Shown: positions 8,817 to 17,950 of the stretch, one piece after another | Layout of the letters: each line of letters starts with the position of its first letter | Numbering within the stretch: position 1 is the stretch's first letter | Assembly (NCBI GenBank): GCA_946999645.1 | Contig: CAMQDS010000001.1 | Span: forward strand, 235,661-299,660 | Source of the DNA: an uncultured Bacteroidales bacterium | GTDB taxonomy: Bacteria; Bacteroidota; Bacteroidia; Bacteroidales; UBA932 | DNA: 64,000 nt | Reading direction: 5' to 3' | Translations under genes and position numbers: made by a program | Notes under the pieces: generated by a model | Databases searched by the model: none | Told to the model about the DNA's origin: nothing | The model's input: only the letters and a program-made list of their open reading frames with translations

Positions 8817-9839
8817 ATGGTAAAGGCAAAATATAACAACATTGCCGTGATTTATGGAAGCGACTCTGCAGAGTGGGAGGTATCTTGTAGTAGTGGAGAG
8901 TTTACAGCTTTGCACATTGATGATACCAAATACAATATCTATGAGATATTTGCAAGGTTCGGACAATGGAATTTGGTGGCGTTCAGAAATAAAAATTCAA
9001 TGCGTGTCACACTTCCAGAAGAAGCAAGACCGAAAGTTGACAAAAATGATTTTTCCATTAATCTATATGGTGAAAAAATAAAATTTGATTTCGCTTATGT
9101 AATGCAGCATGGCAAACCGGGAGAAAGCGGTCAACTTCAAGGCTATTTTGAAATGTTGAACATCCCGTATAGTAGTTGCTCCTCTTTTGTTTCTGCAATA
9201 GTATTTGATAAATATTCTTGTAAGACCTATCTGCAAGATGTAGATTTTGTTAAACTTTCTCCAGGAGCCTTTATAAGAAGGGGAGAAGATGTATCAAAAT
9301 TTTCTGAAAAGACATTAGCAAAATTAGGTCTTCCTGTATTTGTAAAACCTACGGATGGCGGCTCAAGTTTTGGTGTAACAAAAGTTAAACAGGCGGAAGA
9401 TTTGCCGTCAGCCATCAACTTTGCATTTAGTCAGGGAGATACTGTTATTGTAGAAAAAGCAATAAAAGGTAGAGAACTCACATGTGCTGCTTATATTGAT
9501 TCCGGCAAGGTAGTTTCTCTTCCTGTTATAGAAATTATAACAGAGAACGAATATTTTGATTATGATGCCAAATACAATGGGCATAGTAGAGAAGTTTGTC
9601 CTGCTGAAATTTCCGAAGAACTGACTGATTTAGTAAAAGAAACTACAGAAAAGATATATAAATATTTGGGTTGTAAGGGGTTGGTAAGAATTGATTATAT
9701 TTCAGCAGAAGATGGTCTGTATTTTCTTGAAGTTAATAATATACCAGGGATGACAAGTGCCTCACTTGTGCCTAAGATGCTTCGTGCAGCAGGTCTTGAT
9801 GTAACAGCTTTCTTAAATACAATTATAGATAATTCATAA
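8817..9839 (+). CDS. ddl: D-alanine--D-alanine ligase
   Basis: An ATP-grasp ligase that joins two D-alanines for the peptidoglycan stem peptide, in the cytoplasm. Visible signatures are HGKPGESGQLQGYFE near residue 99 (the HGxxGExGxxQG motif) and the C-terminal FLEVNNIPGMTSASLVPKM motif that binds metal and substrate. The first motif, normally GGxSSExxVS, reads YGSDSAEWEVSCSSG, a modest variation. The 340-residue length is normal. The ATG follows the PBP1A stop by 17 bases, and the stop overlaps the prmC start as TAATG. Confidence 0.94.
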   Translation: MVKAKYNNIAVIYGSDSAEWEVSCSSGEFTALHIDDTKYNIYEIFARFGQWNLVAFRNKNSMRVTLPEEARPKVDKNDFSINLYGEKIKFDFAYVMQHGKPGESGQLQGYFEMLNIPYSSCSSFVSAIVFDKYSCKTYLQDVDFVKLSPGAFIRRGEDVSKFSEKTLAKLGLPVFVKPTDGGSSFGVTKVKQAEDLPSAINFAFSQGDTVIVEKAIKGRELTCAAYIDSGKVVSLPVIEIITENEYFDYDAKYNGHSREVCPAEISEELTDLVKETTEKIYKYLGCKGLVRIDYISAEDGLYFLEVNNIPGMTSASLVPKMLRAAGLDVTAFLNTIIDNS

Positions 9840-10744
9840 TGTTCCTTACAGATTTTATAAAAGAAAGTATAGAAAAGTTAGGCTCTATTTATCCGTCATC
9901 AGAATCACGTTCAATAGTAATGATGCTGTGTGAATCGGTTTTAGGTACCAAAAATTACACTCATATTGTGGAGCCTGCTTATGAAATTCCAGTTTCTAAA
10001 GAAGAAGTCCTAAACGTTGATGTTCAAAGACTTATGCAAGGAGAGCCAATACAATATGTGATAGGAAAAGGAACTTTTTGTGGGCTTGATTTCCAAGTTA
10101 CAAGAGATGTGCTTATTCCCCGTCCTGAGACGGAAATGCTTTGTAAAGAAGCTATTAAAATAGGTAACATGATTTATAGGATGAGAAGTCCCTATGGCAA
10201 AAAAGCAAAACCAGTAACCATTTTGGACTTATGCACAGGTTCGGGATGTATTGCATGGACACTCGCACTATCCGTACCGACTGCAAAAGTTACAGCAGTG
10301 GATATATCTGAAAAGGCATTGGAAGTTGCTCGCAATCAGAATTTTACCCAGAAAATGAAAGGAAGTAATGCAGTTGCTCCCGTATTTTATAAAGTTGATA
10401 TACTTGGAGAAGAATTTCCAGTACAGGAAAAGTTCGATATTATTCTTAGCAATCCGCCTTACATAATGAATTCAGAAAAAACGGATATGAGAAAAAACGT
10501 ACTTGAATATGAGCCGGAAATTGCTTTGTTTGTTCCTGATGAAGATCCTCTTCTGTTTTATAAGTCAATAGCAAAATGGAGCAACAGGTTAATGGAAAAA
10601 GAGGGTTTTGGAATGACTGAAATCAATGAAAAATTGGGTAAGGAAACAGAAAGTGTTTTCAAAAAAGAAGGCTTTTCAAATACTGACATTACAAAAGATT
10701 TTTATGATAAAGATCGTTTTATAATATATAGAAGACAGTCATAG
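9839..10744 (+). CDS. prmC: Peptide chain release factor N5-glutamine methyltransferase
   Basis: An S-adenosylmethionine-dependent enzyme that methylates the GGQ glutamine of release factors. The 301-residue protein has an N-terminal helical domain and a Rossmann methyltransferase domain with motif I in LDLCTGSGCIAW (about residue 128) and the catalytic NPPYI motif near residue 206. RPETE, typical of PrmC, precedes motif I. Translation is probably coupled to ddl through the TAATG overlap. A terminator-like hairpin follows at 10771-10803. Confidence 0.93.
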   Translation: MFLTDFIKESIEKLGSIYPSSESRSIVMMLCESVLGTKNYTHIVEPAYEIPVSKEEVLNVDVQRLMQGEPIQYVIGKGTFCGLDFQVTRDVLIPRPETEMLCKEAIKIGNMIYRMRSPYGKKAKPVTILDLCTGSGCIAWTLALSVPTAKVTAVDISEKALEVARNQNFTQKMKGSNAVAPVFYKVDILGEEFPVQEKFDIILSNPPYIMNSEKTDMRKNVLEYEPEIALFVPDEDPLLFYKSIAKWSNRLMEKEGFGMTEINEKLGKETESVFKKEGFSNTDITKDFYDKDRFIIYRRQS

Positions 10745-10770
10745 AAATCATTACATAGCTATTTTTAAAA

Positions 10771-10803
10771 AATATCCGTGTTCATTTAATGAATGCGGAT
10801 ATT
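10771..10803 (+). terminator. Terminator of the PBP1A-ddl-prmC operon
   Basis: AATATCCG/CGGATATT arms enclose a second short palindrome TTCATT-t-AATGAA, and a T-rich tail (ATTTTATTG) follows. It lies 26 bases after the prmC stop. Confidence 0.65.
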
Positions 10804-10834
10804 ATTTTATTGTTTTGTAAAAAAAATAAACGCT

Positions 10835-12052
10835 ATGAAAAAGTTATTTATCACAGTTACAATCTTATCTGTATGCTTTTCTTCTTGTGAGTTAAAAGAA
10901 AATAATAACTTATTACCTGAAGAAAACAAAAAAGTTGATTTACACGTTGAGCAGGTTGCAGGCATATTGGCTAAATTGCCAATCAATTCCGAAACTGTAA
11001 ATGAAGTTTTCGATGCGGTAAGTTCATCATCAGGCAATGGGTATGATGATGAATATACCATGAAAAATCTTTTTGAGAGTCCTGGGACAGGAGTAGGTGA
11101 AACATTAGTCGAGAGTAGGGGAGCTGCTAAGAAACACTATTCAAAACCCTTGAAAGAAATGTTGAAAGACTATTTAAAAACTTCAGGTACAAAGGCTTCT
11201 GGCTCGTTAGGCATTTCTGTGGAAGAGTATTTAAATGCTCTTCAAAAATCTGATCTTCAAATTTATTGGCCATATTATGACTCTTGGAATGGGAAGGAAT
11301 TACCCATAATTACCTATGACCCTATGGATGGTTCATCCACAAACGTAGGATATAAGATGGTAATTGACAAAAACGGAGAAAAATCCATAAAAGAGGTTAT
11401 CGTAGATGAAAAAACTGCTGAAAAATATCCTGTATGGGTGATAAACAAAAATGACGACTGTAATTTTTCTTCTATAGAAATATTAAGACGTAAAAATCCT
11501 AATTGGGGTATTGTAGGCGGTGGATCATTGTCAGGTGGTGCCAAACAATCTGGAGCAGCCGTTAGGTCAAGCGCAGTAAAATCATTGGTCCTCAAAGATT
11601 TTACTATGCATAGAAATTACGATCCATGGTTTGCCGGGGCATCAGAATTTTTTGTAAAATGTGGAGCGATTGAAAATTTTTCAGCTTCAACAGAAGCAGA
11701 ACTTCGTTTATATCAGCCTTCTATAACTGACTTTATGGTTGTGGTAAAACGAAGTCAAATGGATAAGAAAAAAGAGTTTAACGTTCTTTTAGTATCTGAT
11801 TGGCAAGATGCACTTGAAAATTGTGCATTTATGATTACAGAAGATGATGGTGGAACACGCACAAATTGGAAATGTTCAGCTACGGTTAAAGTAAAATCAA
11901 AATCCTTTGGCTTTGATATTTCAATTCCTTTTAACAGTCATGACGATATTGTTTGGAGGGGTATGCTTTCAAAAAAATATTTTGAGAAATATAGTGGAGT
12001 TACAAGTAAATTTGGAGATGTAAGTCTAACTTTTGCTTTGGTAGAACATTAA
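10835..12052 (+). CDS. Uncharacterised lipoprotein
   Basis: The 405-residue protein begins with a lipoprotein signal (MKKLFITVTILSVCFSSC; lipid-attachment cysteine at 18), so it is probably anchored in a membrane. I chose the ATG at 10835 because the lipoprotein signal starts there; an in-frame ATG 42 bases upstream would add an unlikely hydrophobic extension. No enzymatic motif is recognised. A glycine/alanine-rich linker (about residues 223-245) separates an N-terminal half from a C-terminal half that looks rich in beta structure. It stands alone: a terminator lies upstream and the gene converges with the U32 gene, their stop codons overlapping by four bases. Function unknown. Confidence 0.8.
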   Translation: MKKLFITVTILSVCFSSCELKENNNLLPEENKKVDLHVEQVAGILAKLPINSETVNEVFDAVSSSSGNGYDDEYTMKNLFESPGTGVGETLVESRGAAKKHYSKPLKEMLKDYLKTSGTKASGSLGISVEEYLNALQKSDLQIYWPYYDSWNGKELPIITYDPMDGSSTNVGYKMVIDKNGEKSIKEVIVDEKTAEKYPVWVINKNDDCNFSSIEILRRKNPNWGIVGGGSLSGGAKQSGAAVRSSAVKSLVLKDFTMHRNYDPWFAGASEFFVKCGAIENFSASTEAELRLYQPSITDFMVVVKRSQMDKKKEFNVLLVSDWQDALENCAFMITEDDGGTRTNWKCSATVKVKSKSFGFDISIPFNSHDDIVWRGMLSKKYFEKYSGVTSKFGDVSLTFALVEH

Positions 12053-13908
12053 TTATCTTCTACCGTCATCTCACACTTTTTGCAATCAAAATGAAGGGAC
12101 AGCCTTCTTCCATTGTTGGTTATATAAAGAGGGCTGTTATCCTTCCCCTTTTGATATTTTGGACATCTTCCTATCTCAAACCGTACACAATATTTTGTCC
12201 TCATAAGTTCAATATTGCTCCTGTGAGTAAGCTCGTAGGCTTTTTCAATACTATCTGCTCCATTAGACTTATAAACGGATTCTGCTATGTGATTTGCTAT
12301 GTTATACTTATATGAAATGTCCTTTTCCTTAAGATTTATATTTCCCTGTATCCCTGTTTGAAGTGGAATTTTTATACATGGGTACATATCAAGTTTTGCT
12401 GCCAAGTCACGTCGTATAGAATTTAGAAAGGCAGTACTCATATAAGGAATATCCTCAAGTTTATATATTTCATCTTTAAAAGTAAAGAAGTCATATATAC
12501 CTGTTTTCTTGCTCAGTTGTGAAAGAATTAAATTCTTCATCCTCTCAACGTTTTCTGCCCTTTCCTGATTTACGTCAAATTTAGATTCTACACATCTTCC
12601 ATCTTCTGTACAGACTTTGGCTATGATTTTATATGTACTTTCGTTATAATGGTTTATGGATATGTTTATTCCTGCCTTTATATACCTTGTACATTTATTA
12701 TTTTCAAGTTCTTTTTCAAATGCTACACTTATATTTCTGTATAGAATTATTCCCTCTTTTAGACCTATAATTGATTTAGTGATAATTCTGTTATCATTAC
12801 ACAGGTCACCTCTGAAACCAATAATGTCATTTTTGCCGACAAATGAAAATCCATCTCCATTCCTTAATTCCAGATTGTTAATCAAGGGTTTAATCAGTAT
12901 TTCCATAGTATCTTTTCCAACTTTTCGTATACTTTTTACAATACCGATTTTTTCTCCCATACTTTTTGGGGTATCCATTGCTGCCCAACTAACTCTCTTT
13001 CCGTCAATAAACAATTCTGTATAACCCCGATTGAAAGTCTTGTCTGGAGCAGGAGTAAAACCACCATATACTTCTCCAAATGATGCTCTTCTATATTTTT
13101 CAGGCTGTTTTTTGCAAATCTCATCTATGGCTAAAGAGTACTCCCTAACTACATTTTTTACATAGGATATATTTTTGAGTCTGCCTTCTATTTTGAATGA
13201 GCAAATCCCTGCATCCGCTAAATCCTCAAGTCTGTTTTTTAGGTTTAAGTCTTTGAGAGAAAGAATTGCTTTGTCTTTTAGCAGGATATTCCCATTACTG
13301 TCAGTAAGATCATATTTTGACCTACAGGCTTGGATACATTCGCCCCTGTTAGCACTTCTTTTTGTAATTTTTTCTGATAAGTAACATTGACCGCTATAAC
13401 ATACACACAATGCACCATGAACAAAAAATTCCAATTCACATTTTGTGGTAGAATGTATTTTTTTTATTGTTGATAAAGAGAGTTCACGTTCCAAAACCAA
13501 TCTTGAAAATCCTAAAGATTCATATTGCAGTGCCGTTTCTTCTGTTCGGATTGCACATTGTGTAGAGGCGTGAACTGGTAAGTTAAATCCCGTCTTTTTT
13601 GCAAATTCCAATATCGCCATATCTTGAACAATAATGGCATCTGCCCCCGCTCTTTGGACGTCAAGCAATACTTTATATGCTTTATCTAATTCCTCTTCAT
13701 AAATTATTGTGTTTAGGGTAATAAATACCCTTGCCCCAAACAAATGTGCATAATTACACAATTTTTCTATATCTTCAATCGAATTGGAAGCAGCCTTTCT
13801 TGCACCGAAATCCGGACCTGCAATATATATAGCATCGGCACCGCAGTCTATTGCCGCAATGCCGATACTTATGTCTCTTGCCGGGGCTAAAAGTTCAAGA
13901 TAGGTCAT
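12049..13908 (-). CDS. U32 family protein (peptidase U32 / RlhA-TrhP-like)
   Basis: The 619-residue protein carries the U32 signature near residues 158-177 (EFFVHGALCVCYSGQCYLS), with several following cysteines (NRGECIQACR) that may bind an iron-sulfur cluster. Members of this family (RlhA, TrhP and relatives) are now known to support RNA hydroxylation rather than proteolysis, so the peptidase label is historical. A long C-terminal extension (DUF3656-like) ends with a further cysteine group (GRCPKYQ and CKKC). It lies 25 bases downstream of the TPR gene, probably in one transcript. The exact RNA target cannot be read from sequence. Confidence 0.85.
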   Translation of the reverse strand: MTYLELLAPARDISIGIAAIDCGADAIYIAGPDFGARKAASNSIEDIEKLCNYAHLFGARVFITLNTIIYEEELDKAYKVLLDVQRAGADAIIVQDMAILEFAKKTGFNLPVHASTQCAIRTEETALQYESLGFSRLVLERELSLSTIKKIHSTTKCELEFFVHGALCVCYSGQCYLSEKITKRSANRGECIQACRSKYDLTDSNGNILLKDKAILSLKDLNLKNRLEDLADAGICSFKIEGRLKNISYVKNVVREYSLAIDEICKKQPEKYRRASFGEVYGGFTPAPDKTFNRGYTELFIDGKRVSWAAMDTPKSMGEKIGIVKSIRKVGKDTMEILIKPLINNLELRNGDGFSFVGKNDIIGFRGDLCNDNRIITKSIIGLKEGIILYRNISVAFEKELENNKCTRYIKAGINISINHYNESTYKIIAKVCTEDGRCVESKFDVNQERAENVERMKNLILSQLSKKTGIYDFFTFKDEIYKLEDIPYMSTAFLNSIRRDLAAKLDMYPCIKIPLQTGIQGNINLKEKDISYKYNIANHIAESVYKSNGADSIEKAYELTHRSNIELMRTKYCVRFEIGRCPKYQKGKDNSPLYITNNGRRLSLHFDCKKCEMTVEDN

Positions 13909-13933
13909 TCCTGATTCCTGGCAGTCAGAGTAT

Positions 13934-14872
13934 TTATTTGCTTAAAGCATCTATATAAGCCTTAGCATCTACGCCTGCTTCCTGAGCTTTCTTGTAGAAT
14001 TCAAGTGCTTTTGCATTATTCTTCTGTCCCTGATATAAGGCTCCTATTGTCAATGCAATAGCTCCAGCATTTTTAGCTTTAGGCATGAGTTCGAGATATT
14101 TCTCAAAATTCTTTATTGCCTCAGCATTCTTTTTTAATTTTGTAGATGCCTGACCTGCTATAAGATAGGCTTGAGGAGTTACAGAGTATTCGCAAGACTC
14201 AATGGCTTGATTTACTGCCTCTTCGAACTTGCCGGCTTTAAGATTTCCTGCTGCCTTTTTAAGAAATGCAGTTCCCAATACCTTTTTAGCATTATCTCCT
14301 TGCCCGTTGGCTTCTGCAATTTTAATATAAGGTTTAGCTCCTTCTAAGTCACCCGTTGATGATAGGCATTGTATAATTCTCAATGCAGCAATGGCATTTG
14401 TGCTATCTGCTGCAATAACTTTTTTATAACTGTCTGCTGCAGCTACGAAATTCTTTGCGTCAAAAGCACTGTTTGCTGCAGTCATATCTTTCATGATACT
14501 GATTTGTGGAAGTAGTTCTGTGGCTTCTTTTTCAACATCTGCCTTTCCATATTCTTTTGCAACAGATACTGCTTCTTTCACCTTTACCATTGCTCCGTCA
14601 AAATCTTTATTGTTATAAAGTTCCTTTCCTATTGACAGAATAACACCAGGAATGGCATTTTTACAGTTCGCAATTACCTCCTCTCCGTCTTTTCCGCATG
14701 CCTGTGCAATGGAAAGTGCTTTTTTGAAACTTGTTAAAGCAGTAGTTTTATCTCCTGCAGACAAAGCTTCGGCTCCATTATTGTAGGCTTCAACAGCAGA
14801 AGACAAATCTTGTGCTGACATCATTCCTACTGTAAATAATACTGTGGCTAGTACAAGAATAATTCGTTTCAT
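13934..14872 (-). CDS. Periplasmic tetratricopeptide-repeat protein
   Basis: A 312-residue protein with a cleavable signal peptide (MKRIILVLATVLFTVGMMSAQ) followed by alanine-rich TPR-like helical repeats over almost the full length. The clearest TPR units lie near residues 30-60, 135-165 and 235-300. TPR arrays mediate protein contacts; no enzyme domain is present. The gene is probably co-transcribed with the downstream U32 gene and shares a compact divergent promoter region with the M16-like gene. The specific partner is unknown. Confidence 0.8.
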   Translation of the reverse strand: MKRIILVLATVLFTVGMMSAQDLSSAVEAYNNGAEALSAGDKTTALTSFKKALSIAQACGKDGEEVIANCKNAIPGVILSIGKELYNNKDFDGAMVKVKEAVSVAKEYGKADVEKEATELLPQISIMKDMTAANSAFDAKNFVAAADSYKKVIAADSTNAIAALRIIQCLSSTGDLEGAKPYIKIAEANGQGDNAKKVLGTAFLKKAAGNLKAGKFEEAVNQAIESCEYSVTPQAYLIAGQASTKLKKNAEAIKNFEKYLELMPKAKNAGAIALTIGALYQGQKNNAKALEFYKKAQEAGVDAKAYIDALSK

Positions 14873-14913
14873 TTTATTATCTTTTATAACTTATTAATTG
14901 CTATGCAATATTA

Positions 14914-14943
14914 CAAAAGTAGTAAAATTTTATCGTAATTTTG
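14914..14943. promoter_or_regulatory. Back-to-back promoters for the TPR and M16-like genes
   Basis: A minus-strand -7 box TACTTTTG (plus-strand 14914-14921) drives the TPR gene. A plus-strand -7 box TAATTTTG (14936-14943) drives the M16-like gene. Only 14 bases separate them, so the -33 region of each extends across the other box. No good TTTG -33 element is seen for either. Confidence 0.55.
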
Positions 14944-14959
14944 TAAAAACGGACGACAA

Positions 14960-17935
14960 ATGAAGAAATATTACATATCATTATTTATAACAAGTTTATT
15001 TGTTTTATTTTCCAATGGCATATTTGCTAAAGATTTACCTGTTTTGGAACAAGATAAAAAAATAGCAGTTGGGACTTTGGGTAATGGTATTTCATATTAT
15101 ATCGCACCTAATTCTATAGGTACTGGGATGGTGGATATAGCTCTTGTTCAGAACGTTGGAAAAATTAATGAAACTCCACTTTCGGCTGGTGAAGTGGCAG
15201 TTAGGGTTATGGGAGCATTAGACAACCTTCCTCATTTTCAATATGAATCGCCATTTGATTATATGCAGGATAAATGTATCTGGCCTGGTAAATGCGGCTA
15301 TGCTAAAGTGGATGACAATTCGACTGTTTTTCGCTTCCGTGGTCTTAATAAAACTTCAGTTAAAGAGATAGTTGATTCTACCTTATTAATGGTATTTGAT
15401 ATAATAGGAAGTGGTACAGGATACCTGAATGAACTATATGTCCCTAAAAATCAGGCTGTTATTGTGGTAGGAGATGTTGATACAAAGGCAGTTCTGAATA
15501 AAATGAATATGCTTTCTCTTTTGGTTAGTAAAAAGCCTATAAGACACCATAAGTCGAAATATACATACAAGTATAAGTGGGAAAGTACAAAAGACTTACA
15601 GTACATTTCTCTTCCTTCTTCTGACGCTTCTTTGGCTTCTGTATCTGCTGAATATTTAATGCCGAGATTTAAACGTGCAGAGATGAATACAGTACTTCCA
15701 TTGGTGACTTCCCGTTATTTTACTGAATTGGATGTATTGCTTGAAAGGAGGTTAAAAAGAGAACTCTTTATGAAAAATATACCGATTGCCAGTATGGATT
15801 TGGTATATAGGGGTAGCGATAAGGGTGCTGGCAATGAATCTTACAAAATAACGCTCAATACGGATAGAAGTCATCTTGAGAAAGTAACAGAGGCTCTCGC
15901 AACTGTACTTGCAGAACTTGATGAGAAAGGAATTGTAAGCGAGGAATATAGTGATATTATTACAGAGTCGCTCTCATCTATGAAACACAATAAGAAATAT
16001 GTAAATGAGAGTAATGAATACTATATGAATGCTTGTATAGCTTCGTTTCTGTATGGATCCTCTTTGGCTTCTCCAGGTGCAAATCTTCATTTCTTTACCA
16101 AAAGAGATATTGATGTGAACTCATCTGTCAAGTTGTTTAATAATTTCGTTTCGTCTATACTTGATAAGTCTGAAAATCTTACTATTACTTGCAAGGCTGT
16201 TGATGCCGAAAAAATAGAATCTGATCTTCTGGAAAAATTTACATCATCTTGGGTAAAAACCGCACATTCAGGACATTATAAATCTATTATTGCAAATTGT
16301 GATACCTCTTCATTAAAATTGAGCCGTCAAAAAGTTAAACTTAAAGTATCTTCCCCTGACATTATTTCAGGTGGTCAGGTATGGACATTTTCCAATGGCA
16401 TCAAAGTTATATACAAGCAGATGCCATCTATGAATGGTATGTTTTATTATTCTTGGCTTATAAAGGAGGGATATTCAAGAGTTAACGGTATTAAGAATGG
16501 AGAAGGGGCGTATCTTAATGATATGTTTAAACTTTATAAAATATCGGGGATGTCGTCTTCTGAACTGAATAATATGCTTTCATCCAATGGTATCAAAATG
16601 ATATGTGACGTTTCACCTTCTGATTGTTTTATACGTGGATATGCGCCGAGTTCAAAGCTCAATCTATTGTTAAAGTCGCTTAATGCTATTGCGAATGATA
16701 GAAAGTGCGATGTGGAGGCATACAAATATTATAAAGAGTGTGAAATCTTGCGACATAAGTATTTAAAGAATAAGAAGGAATATAAAATGTCTGTTCTTGA
16801 CAGTATTATGCTTCCAAATAATCCTTATACGAAATACAAAAGATTGTCAGTACTCAAATATAATATTCAGAGTGATGCTGAAAAATTTTATTCAGGAGCT
16901 TTTTCTAAAATGAATGATGGAGTCTTTATTTTGGTTGGTGATATTAATGAAAATACTGTCAAAAAAGTTCTTTTACGCTCCTTGGGAGGTTTTAAAACAG
17001 AAGGTTTTTCTTTTTATCGTTCCCGTATGAAAGGAAATAATATCTCAGGGAGAAACACTTACAATGCTATAGGAATTAATCCGTCTTTATGTATACATCT
17101 GTCTGCAAAAATCAATCAAACTGCAGAAAATTATATTGCAAGTAAAATAGCTGGAAAAATCTTTGCTGATGCAGTTTGTTTTGAGGCTGCAAAATTTGGT
17201 TGGTATGTAGAGCCTCAATGGTATTTCACAATGTCGCCAGATGAATCATTCGATGTTGATTTATATTTATCCAAGGCTTCGTATAGTGGCTTACCTGCTT
17301 CCATGGTAATATCTGATTCAACTGATGAAGTCCTGTCTGCAGTACATCGCGCAATATCAAAAGTGAAATCAGGTGTATCTAAACGTCAAATTGACGCAGA
17401 AAAAAATATGATATTAGTAAAATTTGATGAGAAAGATAGAAATCCTTTAGAGATGTGCAGAATGATAGAATATAAATATGCCTATGGAAAGGATATGTTA
17501 ACTAATTATAAATCAAGGATTAAGGCGGTGAACGAGGATGTCGTGGATTTTATATTGAGGAAGTTGGCAGACGGATGTATAGCAGAGTATGTTGAGTCCT
17601 CTCCTGTAATGCCTATAATGGAGGCCCCTATAGATATGCCAATCTTGCCTAATATTCCACCTATTCGTCCTGTTGATGAATTTACATATCCATTCGATGG
17701 TATGAAAGTACCATTAGATACGACATTAGGTATAGAATTCCTTAGAAGTCTTCCTTTTAAGCCTTTTGTTTCTGATACTCTACTACGGTCTAACCCTATT
17801 GATACAGTTAAGGTAGTATCTGATACAACTATGTTGAGGTCTGTCATAGATACTGCTGCAACCCATGTTATTGATACCACTGTTCGTAAATCTGTGGCTG
17901 ATACATCTAAAATATCAAAGGCTAAGGCATTGTAA
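14960..17935 (+). CDS. M16 (insulinase)-like secreted protein lacking the zinc motif
   Basis: The 991-residue protein has a signal peptide (about residues 1-24) and the layout of a duplicated M16 peptidase. Opening strands of each half read LGNGISYYIAP (about 38) and FSNGIKVIYKQMP (about 477), and the usual downstream VVGDVD and LVGDIN stretches are present. The HxxEH zinc-binding motif of active M16 enzymes is not found: the region after the first strand reads LSAGEVAVRVMGAL and is shortened. The protein is therefore probably a non-catalytic M16 relative, perhaps a partner or chaperone subunit (inference). A proline-rich and then Asp-Thr-rich tail (about 900-985) ends it. Confidence 0.75.
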   Translation: MKKYYISLFITSLFVLFSNGIFAKDLPVLEQDKKIAVGTLGNGISYYIAPNSIGTGMVDIALVQNVGKINETPLSAGEVAVRVMGALDNLPHFQYESPFDYMQDKCIWPGKCGYAKVDDNSTVFRFRGLNKTSVKEIVDSTLLMVFDIIGSGTGYLNELYVPKNQAVIVVGDVDTKAVLNKMNMLSLLVSKKPIRHHKSKYTYKYKWESTKDLQYISLPSSDASLASVSAEYLMPRFKRAEMNTVLPLVTSRYFTELDVLLERRLKRELFMKNIPIASMDLVYRGSDKGAGNESYKITLNTDRSHLEKVTEALATVLAELDEKGIVSEEYSDIITESLSSMKHNKKYVNESNEYYMNACIASFLYGSSLASPGANLHFFTKRDIDVNSSVKLFNNFVSSILDKSENLTITCKAVDAEKIESDLLEKFTSSWVKTAHSGHYKSIIANCDTSSLKLSRQKVKLKVSSPDIISGGQVWTFSNGIKVIYKQMPSMNGMFYYSWLIKEGYSRVNGIKNGEGAYLNDMFKLYKISGMSSSELNNMLSSNGIKMICDVSPSDCFIRGYAPSSKLNLLLKSLNAIANDRKCDVEAYKYYKECEILRHKYLKNKKEYKMSVLDSIMLPNNPYTKYKRLSVLKYNIQSDAEKFYSGAFSKMNDGVFILVGDINENTVKKVLLRSLGGFKTEGFSFYRSRMKGNNISGRNTYNAIGINPSLCIHLSAKINQTAENYIASKIAGKIFADAVCFEAAKFGWYVEPQWYFTMSPDESFDVDLYLSKASYSGLPASMVISDSTDEVLSAVHRAISKVKSGVSKRQIDAEKNMILVKFDEKDRNPLEMCRMIEYKYAYGKDMLTNYKSRIKAVNEDVVDFILRKLADGCIAEYVESSPVMPIMEAPIDMPILPNIPPIRPVDEFTYPFDGMKVPLDTTLGIEFLRSLPFKPFVSDTLLRSNPIDTVKVVSDTTMLRSVIDTAATHVIDTTVRKSVADTSKISKAKAL

Positions 17936-17950
17936 TATAAAGTATTACTT

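Noticed and set aside
11314..11595. Open frame on the minus strand opposite the unknown lipoprotein
   Set aside because: No start context, no family resemblance, and it lies wholly antisense to a well-formed lipoprotein gene.
17506..17880. 124-codon minus-strand frame in the tail of the M16-like gene
   Set aside because: It arises from the repetitive Asp-Thr-rich and Pro-rich coding region on the plus strand.
17820..17930. Asp-Thr-rich repeats at the end of the M16-like gene as a DNA tandem repeat
   Set aside because: The repeats are irregular at the DNA level and part of the coding frame.
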